Position numbers and translations under genes: made by a program. Under the pieces are notes generated by a model, which had not been told where the DNA came from, did no database searches, and saw only the letters and a list, made by a program, of their open reading frames with translations. A stretch of DNA of 64,000 bases from Alphaproteobacteria bacterium (GTDB taxonomy: Bacteria; Pseudomonadota; Alphaproteobacteria; UBA8366; GCA-2717185), in NCBI GenBank assembly GCA_040905865.1, contig JBBDQU010000022.1, positions 62,001-126,000 on the forward strand, in the 5' to 3' direction. Below are positions 15,966-24,577 of this stretch, in pieces (within the stretch, counting starts at the first letter, position 1; each line of letters opens with the position of its first letter).

Positions 15966-16871
15966 ATGAAGAAGATTATTTTGAGGGGACTTACCGCCCT
16001 TGCCATTGTGGGCATGGCGGCGCCGGTTTCGGCGGCGAATTGGGTTATCGATTTTGATCAGGACAGCGACGGGAACACGTTGGCGGGCGACGCGATTTTC
16101 GGTGACAAGGGCGCCCTTAATGATTCAGGCAATAACACCTTTCAGCGCTATCTCGACGGTATTCAGGGAGCGGCGGATGGCCTGGGTGTCCGGATCAGTG
16201 CGGGCAGGACTTCCAATTACTGGTATGGCAGCAAGGCGACTTTTGCCGTCGGTTACGATAGTTCTTCCGCTTCCATAGGTGAGGATCCGGATCTTGAGGA
16301 ATCCTATAACGGACGGAACGGCTTCAAGACTTCCGGTACCGGAATCGGCGGCTCGGCGCTTGCGACAACGGGTTACCGGAACATCCTGATTATTCAGGAA
16401 GACGGTGATTGCGGTTCTAAAACTTACTATAGTTCCAACACTGGCGGCGTCTGTGGCTATTCCTCGGGGACCGACGCGGACGATGAGGAAAAAGGCGGCG
16501 TTTTGAAATTCGACTTTACGGAAGCGGTCGATCTCGTCGGAATGAATATCTTCGATATCGAGGAAGAGACCAGCAGCAACGATTATATGGGCAAGGTCTG
16601 GTTCCTGGACGACACCACCAATGACTGGGCCTCGCTCGACATTCCGAAGATTGGCGATTCCACCGTGGCGTTCCTGGACTTCGGAAATCTTGGCGAGAAC
16701 ATCATTTCGATGATGGTCAAATGCGCCGGTTCCTGCGCGATCGACAATATCGCCGGCGCGACGGACGACCCGCCGGGCAGCGGCGTTCCCGAACCGGGCG
16801 CGATGGCGCTCTTCGGTGTGGGGATTGCCGGCCTGGCGCTGGTACGCCGGCGCCGCAGGCTGGCCGCCTGA
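15966..16871 (+). CDS. PEP-CTERM sorting-domain exported protein
   Basis: 301 residues. A signal peptide ends at VSAAN (about residue 20). The mature part is acidic and rich in Asp, Ser and Gly, with two cysteine pairs (GDCGSK...GGVCGY and KCAGSCAID). The C-terminus is a textbook PEP-CTERM tripartite signal: VPEP near residue 278, a short hydrophobic helix (MALFGVGIAGLAL) and an arginine cluster VRRRRRLAA. Exosortase would cut at this signal and release the protein to the surface or matrix. No exosortase gene is in the window. I chose this ATG because the signal peptide begins there. A strong terminator follows. Confidence 0.88.
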   Translation: MKKIILRGLTALAIVGMAAPVSAANWVIDFDQDSDGNTLAGDAIFGDKGALNDSGNNTFQRYLDGIQGAADGLGVRISAGRTSNYWYGSKATFAVGYDSSSASIGEDPDLEESYNGRNGFKTSGTGIGGSALATTGYRNILIIQEDGDCGSKTYYSSNTGGVCGYSSGTDADDEEKGGVLKFDFTEAVDLVGMNIFDIEEETSSNDYMGKVWFLDDTTNDWASLDIPKIGDSTVAFLDFGNLGENIISMMVKCAGSCAIDNIAGATDDPPGSGVPEPGAMALFGVGIAGLALVRRRRRLAA

Positions 16872-16922
16872 TACAGGGTCAGGCGGTCTGACGACCGCAG
16901 TACCGTAACGTTTCCCAAAATT

Positions 16923-16953
16923 AAGCCCGCATCTTCGTGATGCGGGCTTTTTT
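16923..16953 (+). terminator. Rho-independent terminator after the PEP-CTERM gene
   Basis: Perfect 10-bp stem AGCCCGCATC / GATGCGGGCT with loop TTCGT, followed by a run of six T. It ends the PEP-CTERM transcript about 50 bases after the stop codon and could also serve the convergent gene on the other strand, where the upstream A residues are fewer. Confidence 0.93.
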
Positions 16954-17005
16954 GGTACAAGCGGCGGCGGCACATATCGGGCGCCATGGCCCGCGGGAGA
17001 TCCGG

Positions 17006-18154
17006 CTACACCGTTTCCATGGATTTCCTGTCGACGCTGTAGAAGGACGTCAGCCCGTCAAACAGTTCCCGGAACTGTGCATGGCGTAATTCCGCGCCAT
17101 ATTGCTCCACATACCATTTCCAGAGATTGACGCTATGCGTCGCCACGGAAACATGCGCCGCGAGGCTCAGATAGGAATTCTCCGAGCTTTCCAGAAACGA
17201 GATGAACTTCTGCGGCTTGTCCTCATCGACGAACAGATTGTAGCTGCGCTCATATTCGCCCAGAACCTGATGCGCGGCTACATAGCCTTCCCGCATTTTC
17301 TGTCGCAGAATTTCCCGCTTTGCCCGAATTTGCGCAAGTTCTTCCTTTGAAAGGCTGATATGGTCCACCGGAAAACAAAGCTGGTTGTGCCCCGCCCATT
17401 TGAATAGGGTTTTCAGTTTTTCCTGAACCTCATGGAACCGCACCTGATAATAACAGACCGCCTTCCAGGCAAAAAACACTTCCGGCGCCTTCTCGGGCGC
17501 GATCTGCATTGCCTTGATGAAAGGTTCGATTCCGTCGACATCCTTCGCCTGCCAGATCTTCATCAGGAAGCGTTCGACATACTGCTCGCGGGCCGGAACA
17601 TCGGCACCACCCGCCAGGGACGACAAAGCCTTGGTGACCAGCCTGGAAATCTTTTCCCGTATCGGCAGGCGGATCTTGTCCCATTCCGCCTTTGAAATTG
17701 CGAAATAGGCGCTGTGAATTGTCTCCTCCAGCCCCATCTGTTCCGCCTTGCTGCGCAGCATGAACGGATCCAGGCTGTGCATCGAATCGAATAATTTCAA
17801 TATTCTCAGGTCGGCGCCGATCCGGTCGAGCACTTCCTTGCTTGCATTACCCTGGCTGATCTTGAACGCCAGTGCAGTGTAAAAGCCGCTGTCGCTGAAA
17901 TTGAGCGACTCACCGCCCTCATAGATATTGTCGTAATCATAGGGGAAATAGACCAGCGTATTGATAATCATCGGCTGCCGCGCTGTTGGCAGCGATTTCT
18001 CGAACTGCTTCAACAGGACGGATTTGTTCAGGATATCCGTTTCAAACAGTTTGCCGACCGCATCGCCGGCCGGAATTTCCTTGCCGATGGAATAGCAGTC
18101 CAGTGCGATTGCCCGGCCCGAGTCGATTATGTTTCGTAGTTGCGAGCGGTTCAT
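17006..18154 (-). CDS. Protein of unknown function, second of an unknown pair
   Basis: 382 residues from an ATG at 18154; longer readings add a Cys/Phe-rich stretch that looks non-coding. I do not recognise the family. It looks soluble and mostly helical, with no signal peptide or membrane segment. A notable segment is NTLVYFPYDYDNIYEGGES (about residues 62-80). It lies 158 bases downstream of, and on the same strand as, another unrecognised gene, and is convergent with the PEP-CTERM gene. Codon use looks like the neighbours, with slightly lower G+C. Whether the pair works with the PEP-CTERM genes is unknown. Confidence 0.75.
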   Translation of the reverse strand: MNRSQLRNIIDSGRAIALDCYSIGKEIPAGDAVGKLFETDILNKSVLLKQFEKSLPTARQPMIINTLVYFPYDYDNIYEGGESLNFSDSGFYTALAFKISQGNASKEVLDRIGADLRILKLFDSMHSLDPFMLRSKAEQMGLEETIHSAYFAISKAEWDKIRLPIREKISRLVTKALSSLAGGADVPAREQYVERFLMKIWQAKDVDGIEPFIKAMQIAPEKAPEVFFAWKAVCYYQVRFHEVQEKLKTLFKWAGHNQLCFPVDHISLSKEELAQIRAKREILRQKMREGYVAAHQVLGEYERSYNLFVDEDKPQKFISFLESSENSYLSLAAHVSVATHSVNLWKWYVEQYGAELRHAQFRELFDGLTSFYSVDRKSMETV

Positions 18155-18312
18155 AATTGCCGGGTGAAGGATACCGGTGCTGAGAAACCTCAACCTAATA
18201 TAGCAGCAAAAAAACGTCAGTACAGAAAACTTAAATTCCGGCTTCCTTAGAACTCCAAGCTGCACCCCACCATGGCAAAACTGACGATACAATAACAGGG
18301 CGTGAATCTGCT

Positions 18313-19353
18313 TTAGCGATGCTCCGCAAGACGGGCGGACCGTTCGATACTCTTGATCCGATCGATCCCCGGCTTGATATAGGCCGTAATATAATCCACC
18401 AAAACCTGATTCGACGTTTCCGACTCCCCGAACTTCTCCTCATATCCCTGAATCTTGACATACAGGCCGCACAACATGCCGCCGATCGTGCCATGATTGC
18501 TTTCTATCATGATCTTGACCTTGCGAAACGTCTCCTCACTCAGGTTCTGCCACATTGATTCCGTATGCTTGTCGAAGGATTGTATGCGCCCGGCGATATG
18601 CGCCATGATTTCGTTCAGGTCCAAACTGACATTCGTCAGCATATCCTTCAGGTGCCGGTCGCTACGGCATATCTCGTCCCGTTTCAGTTCTTCTATTCGC
18701 CTCAACAGAGCGTCGAGACGCGGCACAAGCCGGTCAAACTGATCCTTGAAATATGCCAGCGACAGGAACACGTCCCCGTAATCCGTGAGAAACGCCGGCA
18801 GCTTGGCCAGAATGATTTTAAGCCTCCCTGCCAGACGATTGAGGTTCTCGCGCGCCGTCCTGTTGTCGCCCCTGTTGAAGCTTGCGATCAGGTCGCTGAT
18901 GCTCGCCAGCCCGATCTGTTCATCCTGTGAATAAATCAGGTCCATCAGCGGGCGGGTAAAGACCCTCATATATCGGTCAAGTTCCTGACGCCGCCTGTCC
19001 GACAGGCGCAGATCGTCAATATTCTCGACCTCGATGCCTAAACCGCGCAACTGCATCCGCAGAGTGTAGACATCGAAACTCTGCATCAGGCTCAACTTCG
19101 CAATCAGCACACCGTCCGGATGCTTTTCGCCGACGGGCCAGTCAAACATGCGGGCAAGGCGGGACGGATCGACCTGCCCGCTGCCTGTATCGCTGTCGTG
19201 AAACAGTTCAACCATGCTGTCGCCGCGCGCATTCTTGATCATCCGCGCGTGTCGCAGCCCCGGGGTTTTCAGGGGCAGGAAATGCATTGGCAGGATATGG
19301 AGAGAATCTATCTCCGAGTTCAGATCCCGGTCACCTGGTATTACAGATGTCAT
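18313..19353 (-). CDS. Protein of unknown function, first of an unknown pair
   Basis: 346 residues. No family is recognised, and no signal peptide or membrane segment is visible. The sequence is helical and charged, with likely coiled-coil segments in the middle (RLDALLRRIEELKRDE and the following region, roughly residues 205-265). The N-terminal third contains PDGVLIAKLSLMQSFDVYTLRMQL (about 78-101). The 257 bases upstream are AT-rich and probably hold the promoter. It is the first gene of a two-gene minus-strand unit with the gene ending at 17006. Confidence 0.72.
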   Translation of the reverse strand: MTSVIPGDRDLNSEIDSLHILPMHFLPLKTPGLRHARMIKNARGDSMVELFHDSDTGSGQVDPSRLARMFDWPVGEKHPDGVLIAKLSLMQSFDVYTLRMQLRGLGIEVENIDDLRLSDRRRQELDRYMRVFTRPLMDLIYSQDEQIGLASISDLIASFNRGDNRTARENLNRLAGRLKIILAKLPAFLTDYGDVFLSLAYFKDQFDRLVPRLDALLRRIEELKRDEICRSDRHLKDMLTNVSLDLNEIMAHIAGRIQSFDKHTESMWQNLSEETFRKVKIMIESNHGTIGGMLCGLYVKIQGYEEKFGESETSNQVLVDYITAYIKPGIDRIKSIERSARLAEHR

Positions 19354-19610
19354 ATTATCCGCATTCTTTCGCGATTCCGTGGCCGTATAGGCATCGTAAT
19401 ATGCCTGATGTACCCAAATTTCGTTAAATCTTCGAAAACGTCCGGGCGAGAAACTTCAATCAGTTAAATAAAATTACTGCAGTATCGAAGCTGGTCAAAT
19501 GCTGAACAAGTAATACTAGCTTTCATACGCCGAAATATTGAAAATCTTAAGTAGTATCACATGCCTTATATTCTTGGGCTGATCAAAATCATGCCGGCGC
19601 CGCGCTTCTG

Positions 19611-20498
19611 TCAGGTTGCCCCGTTCCGGTCGCTACGCGTAATAATAATCAGCCCCGCGGCAACCGCTACCATGCCGGCCCCCAATGGCCAGGTAAAGGA
19701 CTCCGACAGAAGAACCGCACTGAGGGCGACGCCCGAAACGGGGCTGATGAAACCAAAACTCAACATGACGCTGGGGCTGTACAGTTTCAGAAAATAGGCG
19801 ACGATCATGAAACCGAATCCGGCGATCACGACTCCCTGGTATGCCAGTCCGGCAAGGGGCACCCAGCCTGCGTTTTCCCAGGCAATGGTCTCCAGCAGGG
19901 CGCCGGACCCGGCGAACACCGGCAGCGACAGGACCATCTGCCAATAGATGACCCGGAACGGGTCGATCCGCCGCACCAGTGTCGCGTTGAATACCTGGCG
20001 CGATCCGAGCAGCGCGGCGGCCAGCAGCGTGATCAGGTTTCCCCAACCCAGGCTGGCCACATCCGGCATTCGGCCGTCGGTCAGTACGATGGCGACTCCG
20101 AAAAAAGCGATACACAGGCCCGCCGTCTTCGCCACGGTGAGCCGGTCATTGGCAATGACGAAATGCGATGTCACCGCGGCAAAAAGGGGGAAGGTCGACA
20201 ACAGGACCGAAGCGCTCATCCCCGTGGTCATCGAAATGCCGAAATTCATCGCGGCAATCTGGATGATGAACAACGCGGCGCCCGCCAGAATGCCTAACCA
20301 CTCCCCGGATTCCGGGCGCAGCCGGATACCGCGGCACTGCGCATAAATCAGGATGCACCCGGCGCCGATCAGGAACCGAAAGAACGCACTCCACAGCGGC
20401 GGAAAGGCCTCAAGCCCCAATTTGATCGCCACCGTGTTGGCGCCCCAGAGGGTCTGCAGGAAAACCGCGGCAATTATGGCGCTAAGGGGAATGGCCAT
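19611..20498 (-). CDS. EamA-family (DMT superfamily) transporter
   Basis: 295 residues from an ATG at 20498 with AAGG upstream. Ten hydrophobic helices form two EamA repeats (LQTLWGANTVAIKLGLEAFPPLWSAFFRF at the start, and a second repeat from about residue 150). Drug/metabolite-type exporters of this kind move small organic molecules across the inner membrane, and the substrate cannot be inferred. It starts 8 bases after the decayed hydrogenase small-subunit gene on the same strand, so it probably used that operon's promoter. Confidence 0.85.
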   Translation of the reverse strand: MAIPLSAIIAAVFLQTLWGANTVAIKLGLEAFPPLWSAFFRFLIGAGCILIYAQCRGIRLRPESGEWLGILAGAALFIIQIAAMNFGISMTTGMSASVLLSTFPLFAAVTSHFVIANDRLTVAKTAGLCIAFFGVAIVLTDGRMPDVASLGWGNLITLLAAALLGSRQVFNATLVRRIDPFRVIYWQMVLSLPVFAGSGALLETIAWENAGWVPLAGLAYQGVVIAGFGFMIVAYFLKLYSPSVMLSFGFISPVSGVALSAVLLSESFTWPLGAGMVAVAAGLIIITRSDRNGAT

Positions 20499-20506
20499 GA
20501 TGCGCC

Positions 20507-20938
20507 TTATGCCGAAGCCAGCAGTGCAAGCAGGCTTTCCGGAAGCCGACCCGGCGATGGCGGGCACCCGGGGACATGCAGGTTCACTGGAATGACATTG
20601 CGGGCCACGCCGACAACTGCCCGGCTGCCGGCGAAGCAGCCGCCATCGCGGGCGCAATCGCCGCATGGCACGACCCATTTCGGCGACGGCGAGGCGACAA
20701 ACCGGATCCCGAATCGCTCGATATCGTGGAACGCATTGTTCAATGCATGTATTTCCAGTTCGCAGCCATTGCAGGACCCTGCATCGATTTCTCGGATCGA
20801 CAGGCGCCGCTGCCCGGCACGGCCAACCGATTCGGCGCGTTCGACAGGCGCCTCCTGTCCCGGCGGCGGGGCCGCCTCGGTCAGCGGCGACCGGAACGGG
20901 CTTTCCAGCAGGTGCCTACGCATGGGCCGAAAACTCAC
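20507..20938 (-). pseudogene. NuoB/HycG-like hydrogenase small subunit with internal deletion
   Basis: 143 residues from a GTG that overlaps the stop of the upstream hydrogenase large-subunit fragment (GTGA). The four [4Fe-4S] cysteines remain: CNGC, GDC and GCPP. Between RFVASP and PKWVV the family normally has about 30 more residues, including the LLVTGPVT strand, and these are missing in frame. The reading frame is open but the fold core is interrupted, and its large-subunit partner is broken, so I call it a pseudogene. It resembles the small subunit of group 4 [NiFe] hydrogenases or complex I NuoB; the real respiratory nuoB is expected elsewhere in the genome. Confidence 0.72.
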
Positions 20939-21250
20939 AAATCATGTCCGGAACAGGAACAGTTGAAGGACGTGTTACATAACGGAAAATCGGCGACGAT
21001 GTTGCCTTCGACCACGGCTTCGAGCAACGGCCACTGGAACCATGAGGCATCGCGCAGATGGCATCGGTCGACCACGCCGTCCTCACACAGCCGCAATCAT
21101 ACCAGAACATCGCCCCGGAAGGCTTCGACAATCGCCAGCCCCTCGCCGCCGCCGGTCGACTCAACCTTTGGCGTGATGTTCACATACGAACAAAGGCAGG
21201 CGCGAAGGAAATGGCGCGTATCTGCCGCAGCGGCGCGAAGCATGTCCGCC
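20935..21250 (-). pseudogene. C-terminal fragment of a group 4 [NiFe]-hydrogenase-like large subunit, with in-frame stop
   Basis: One minus-strand frame reads GGGEGLAIVEAFRGDVLV, then TGA, then LRLCEDG, RCHLRDASWFQWPLLEA, EGNIVADFPLCNTSFNCSC and SGHDL, then stop. This is the C-terminal end of HycE/HyfG-type large subunits (family motif ADFPLCNKSFNCSYSG). The TGA near 21097-21099 stands where a tryptophan (TGG) is expected. Everything N-terminal of about 21250, including the first nickel-binding region, is absent, and the tRNA-Arg gene lies 60 bases further on. The terminal stop overlaps the GTG of the small-subunit gene, as in intact operons. The left edge of the homology is approximate. Confidence 0.78.
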
Positions 21251-21307
21251 GGACGTGGATATCCGCGCCGGGAACCGGTCCGGCCGACGGTACGATATAA
21301 AAGGAAG

Positions 21308-21384
21308 TGGCGCGCCCGGGAGAATTCGAATCCCCAACCTCCTGATCCGTAGTCAGACGCTCTATCCAATTGAGCTACGGGCGC
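21308..21384 (-). tRNA. tRNA-Arg (ACG)
   Basis: 77 bases including the encoded CCA. The acceptor stem GCGCCCG/CGGGCGC is perfect. The D arm reads GCTCAATTGGATAGAGC, the anticodon loop CTACGGA gives anticodon ACG, and the T arm carries GATTCGAATTC in GGGGATTCGAATTCTCCC. The ACG anticodon is deaminated to ICG by TadA and reads CGU/CGC/CGA. It lies directly beside the hydrogenase remnant. Confidence 0.96.
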
Positions 21385-21631
21385 GAATGGCTGCGCCTCG
21401 CGGGCGCAACGGCGCGGAACCTACTCAATAGGGCACCGCTTCGCAAGGCCCTATGTTGACTGAGGTCTCATTTTCCGGTGCCGAAAAGCGGCTTGTCCCC
21501 AGATCGACCCTCCATTAGTATCCGCAGAGTCTGATAATAAAATCTGCGTTTATTGACAGTTTATGTTAATGAAAAAGCAGTCTATTGCTGTTAACAATAA
21601 AACTTCAGTAATCCCGGGGCTAAGTATTATA

Positions 21632-22813
21632 ATGGAATTTCGGGGCTATACCGTAGGTCTTCTGGCGGCATTCCTGCTTGCAGGGTGCAGCGGGGCCGAT
21701 GAAGCATTGTGGCCGACCCTGTCCGGGTCGGATCCCGCGGGCGCGCCGCCGCCGGCCGCTTCGACCGTATCCACAACCGCGCCTGCGTCGCAGCGACTCG
21801 ATATTCCCGAGCCGCAGCCATCCGTTTACGCCGCGCCCGTCCAGACAAGCCAGGCGCCCGTGGAACGGACGATTGCCGCCCCCGTGGCCGGTACGCCGAC
21901 GGGTACTTTTGTCGGCCGCAAGGTCGAACAGATGCGCAACGACCTGATCAAGCTGCAGGATTCGGTGGCCGGCCTTAATTCCCGGATGCTGCAGATCACC
22001 AATGAAAACGTGGCCGCGTCGCAGCGCTATCATGCCATCGTGGCGGATATGAACGCCAGACTGCAGATCGGCACCACGCCGGGCAATCCGGTCATGGTGA
22101 AGCAGTGGAACGATGCGCAGCAGCAGCTTGAGCATATCGCGGAGAGTCTGGGCCATATGGACAAGCTGTCCAATGATGCGGCCGGCGAAGCGGGCCTCGC
22201 CGCATGGCTGCTCGACAGCGTGCGCGCCACCTTCACGCTGAGCGGCGCCGTTGACGAAGATCACCGGCAACTGCGGATTCTCGAGGACGAAGTCAACGGC
22301 ACCGTCGTGCTGATCGACCGGCTGCTGAACGAATTGAGCGAGGATATCTCGCGCCAGACGACCTATGTCGCCAATGAACGCCGCAATATCACGACCATGT
22401 CGCTGGCGGTGAAGAATGGCGAACTGTACGGCACCAGCCTGGTCAATCGCGCCTTTGCGCAAAGCCAGAACCTGGCCAGCGCCGCCGCGCAGGCGTCCGG
22501 CCCGGCCGTGGGCGAGCGCCCGCTGGTCGTCATTCGTTTCGACCGGCCTGATATTCCTTACCAGCAGGCGCTGTACAATGCGATCAGCCGGGCGCTGGAA
22601 CGTAAACCCGATGCGTCCTTCGATCTGGTTGCCGTGACGCCGAAACGGGGCAGCGCGGCGCAGACGGCGCTGAACAGCACGCAGACCAAGCGCAATGCGG
22701 AAGCCGTGCTGCGGACACTGGCGGATATGGGGCTGCCGGGGAACCGCGTGAAGCTGTCGGCGACGACAAGTCCCGATGTCGAAGCGAACGAGGTTCAGAT
22801 TTTCGTACGCTGA
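21632..22813 (+). CDS. Lipoprotein with coiled coil and OmpA-like C-terminus
   Basis: 393 residues from the ATG at 21632, which opens a lipoprotein signal with lipobox LLAGC (Cys about residue 18). A Pro/Ala-rich linker (about 25-90) is followed by a helical, probably coiled-coil region (about 95-290: VGRKVEQMRNDLIKLQDSVAGL, then DEDHRQLRILEDEVNG). The C-terminal 90 residues (RPLVVIRFDRPDIPY, TQTKRNAEAVLRTLADMGLPGNRV) resemble an OmpA/Pal-like peptidoglycan-binding fold, although its usual NxxLSxxRA core is altered. Predicted to be anchored in the outer membrane facing the periplasm. No specific function is recognised. Confidence 0.78.
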   Translation: MEFRGYTVGLLAAFLLAGCSGADEALWPTLSGSDPAGAPPPAASTVSTTAPASQRLDIPEPQPSVYAAPVQTSQAPVERTIAAPVAGTPTGTFVGRKVEQMRNDLIKLQDSVAGLNSRMLQITNENVAASQRYHAIVADMNARLQIGTTPGNPVMVKQWNDAQQQLEHIAESLGHMDKLSNDAAGEAGLAAWLLDSVRATFTLSGAVDEDHRQLRILEDEVNGTVVLIDRLLNELSEDISRQTTYVANERRNITTMSLAVKNGELYGTSLVNRAFAQSQNLASAAAQASGPAVGERPLVVIRFDRPDIPYQQALYNAISRALERKPDASFDLVAVTPKRGSAAQTALNSTQTKRNAEAVLRTLADMGLPGNRVKLSATTSPDVEANEVQIFVR

Positions 22814-22918
22814 TTGCCGGTTTGCCGCAGGAATTCGTCGCCTGATCGCCCGAATTAAATGTATGCTGGCGCAAGGCCGGTGCGTCGCACCGTGCCCGTA
22901 CTGAAGCCGGTGCCGGCT

Positions 22919-23341
22919 ATGAAAGCGCTATCGTTCCTGGTTATTGCCATTCTGGCCGTTGCATCGCCGGCGGCCGCGGAGGATTCCGGTCGCCGCGAGC
23001 GTATCGTCAGGGTAATTCAGCAACAGCTCGATGCCTTTGGCCGCGACGATGGCGAGGCGGCGTTCAGCCATGCCTCCCCCGACATCCAGGCCCGGTTCGG
23101 AACGGCGGCGAATTTCATGGAAGCGGTCGCGAGCGATTATGCGGCCCTGCTGCGACCCCGCTCCGTGACCTTTCTGGACGTGTTTGACGTAAAACAGACC
23201 GGCGGCGTCGTCCAGCGTGTCCTGCTGACCGGGCCGGACGGCGCGCAGATCATGGCGCTGTACACGATGATGCAGTTGGAATCCGGGGCGTGGCGGATCT
23301 CGGGGTGCCTGCTGGTGCCGGCGCCGGGCAACCCCGCGTGA
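22919..23341 (+). CDS. DUF4864 exported protein
   Basis: 140 residues with a signal peptide ending SPAAAED. The pattern IQQQLDAFGRDDGEAAFSHASPDIQARFGTAANFMEAV and the late GAWRISGCLLVPAP match the DUF4864 family, small periplasmic proteins with an NTF2-like fold. The function of the family is not known. The start was chosen at 22919 because it places the signal peptide at the N-terminus. It lies 106 bases after the lipoprotein gene and is convergent with panC. Confidence 0.8.
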   Translation: MKALSFLVIAILAVASPAAAEDSGRRERIVRVIQQQLDAFGRDDGEAAFSHASPDIQARFGTAANFMEAVASDYAALLRPRSVTFLDVFDVKQTGGVVQRVLLTGPDGAQIMALYTMMQLESGAWRISGCLLVPAPGNPA

Positions 23342-23479
23342 CCGCGCCCGGGGAATGCCCGCCGGCTGATGGTCGAAATCTTTGTGACCGAGGCCAGTCA
23401 GGAAACCCGGACCCTGTTTCCACGGGATATCGAACCGGCTTATGCCGAACCGAGTTCCAGCCGCCGCTGAATGGTTCGA

Positions 23480-24403
23480 TCAGGCGCGTACCGGTACCGG
23501 AATATTGTCGATAAGGCGCGTCGAACCCAGCACGGCCGCGACCAGGGCCCGCGCCGGACGATCCACCCCTTCCAGGGGCGCCAGCGTCTCCGCGTCGCAG
23601 ATCGCCAGGTAATCGACCCGCGCAAAACCGCTTCTGGCCAGCGTCGCCCGGCCACGCGCGGTGGCGTCTTCACAGGGCTCGCCCGCGGCCGCGGCGGCCG
23701 CGGTTTCCTGCAGGGTCTGGTGCAGCAGGGGCGCAATCGCGCGTTCTTCCGGGGTCAGGTACCAGTTACGCGAAGACATGGCGAGCCCGTCATTTTCGCG
23801 GATTGTCGGCACGCCGACGATCTGCACGGGAATGTCGAGATCGCGGACCATGCGCCGGATGACCTGAAGCTGCTGATAATCCTTTTCACCAAAATAGGCC
23901 CGGTCCGGCAATGACTGCATGAACAGCTTGTTTACGACGGTCGCGACGCCGCCGAAAAAATGCGGCCGCGATGCGCCGCACAGACCCGCGGTGATTCCCG
24001 AAACAGTGACGCTGGTGGAAAACCCTTCGGCATACATCTCGGCGACATCGGGGGCGAACAGCAGGTCCGTCTTCACCCGGTCCAGCTTGGCGATATCATC
24101 GGCTTCGTCGCGCGGATAGGCTTCGAAATCCTCGGTGGGGGCGAATTGCGCCGGATTGACAAAGATCGTCGCAACCACCCGGTCGCATTCCCGCAGCGCC
24201 GTCTGCACCAGGGACAGATGCCCTTCATGCAGGGCCCCCATGGTTGGCACAAGGCCGATGGTCTCGCCGTTTTTCCGCCAGGCCCGCGTATGCGCGCGAA
24301 GGCTTTCGATATCGCGGACGACGGTGATTTTCGTGCTTTTCGCCGTTGTCACGCCGCCCACTGGCGGGGTGGCTATTAATCCGGTTTTGATTTTGGCGCC
24401 CAT
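23480..24403 (-). CDS. panC: Pantothenate synthetase
   Basis: 307 residues from an ATG at 24403 with CAGGAAA upstream. It joins pantoate and beta-alanine using ATP to make pantothenate for coenzyme A. The motifs PTMGALHEGHLSLV (HIGH-like), FVNPAQFAPTEDFEAYPR, FFGGVATVVNKLF, YFGEKDYQQLQVIRRM and AMSSRN are all intact. There is an N-terminal extension of about 25 residues before the conserved core. panB is not adjacent. Confidence 0.95.
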   Translation of the reverse strand: MGAKIKTGLIATPPVGGVTTAKSTKITVVRDIESLRAHTRAWRKNGETIGLVPTMGALHEGHLSLVQTALRECDRVVATIFVNPAQFAPTEDFEAYPRDEADDIAKLDRVKTDLLFAPDVAEMYAEGFSTSVTVSGITAGLCGASRPHFFGGVATVVNKLFMQSLPDRAYFGEKDYQQLQVIRRMVRDLDIPVQIVGVPTIRENDGLAMSSRNWYLTPEERAIAPLLHQTLQETAAAAAAGEPCEDATARGRATLARSGFARVDYLAICDAETLAPLEGVDRPARALVAAVLGSTRLIDNIPVPVRA

Positions 24404-24577
24404 TTTTGCGATTTTCCTGTATCGGGATGCGTCACATTCCGCTTTGGCGGCGGCACAATAAGCCCAATTGTTGCGGAGCACAATAATTGTGCATCCGGGT
24501 AATATCCCGAGCCCTCTGCCATATCCCCGGGGCTTCCAAGACTTTACAATGCTGTCTGCAATATCCGGGATAACGAC

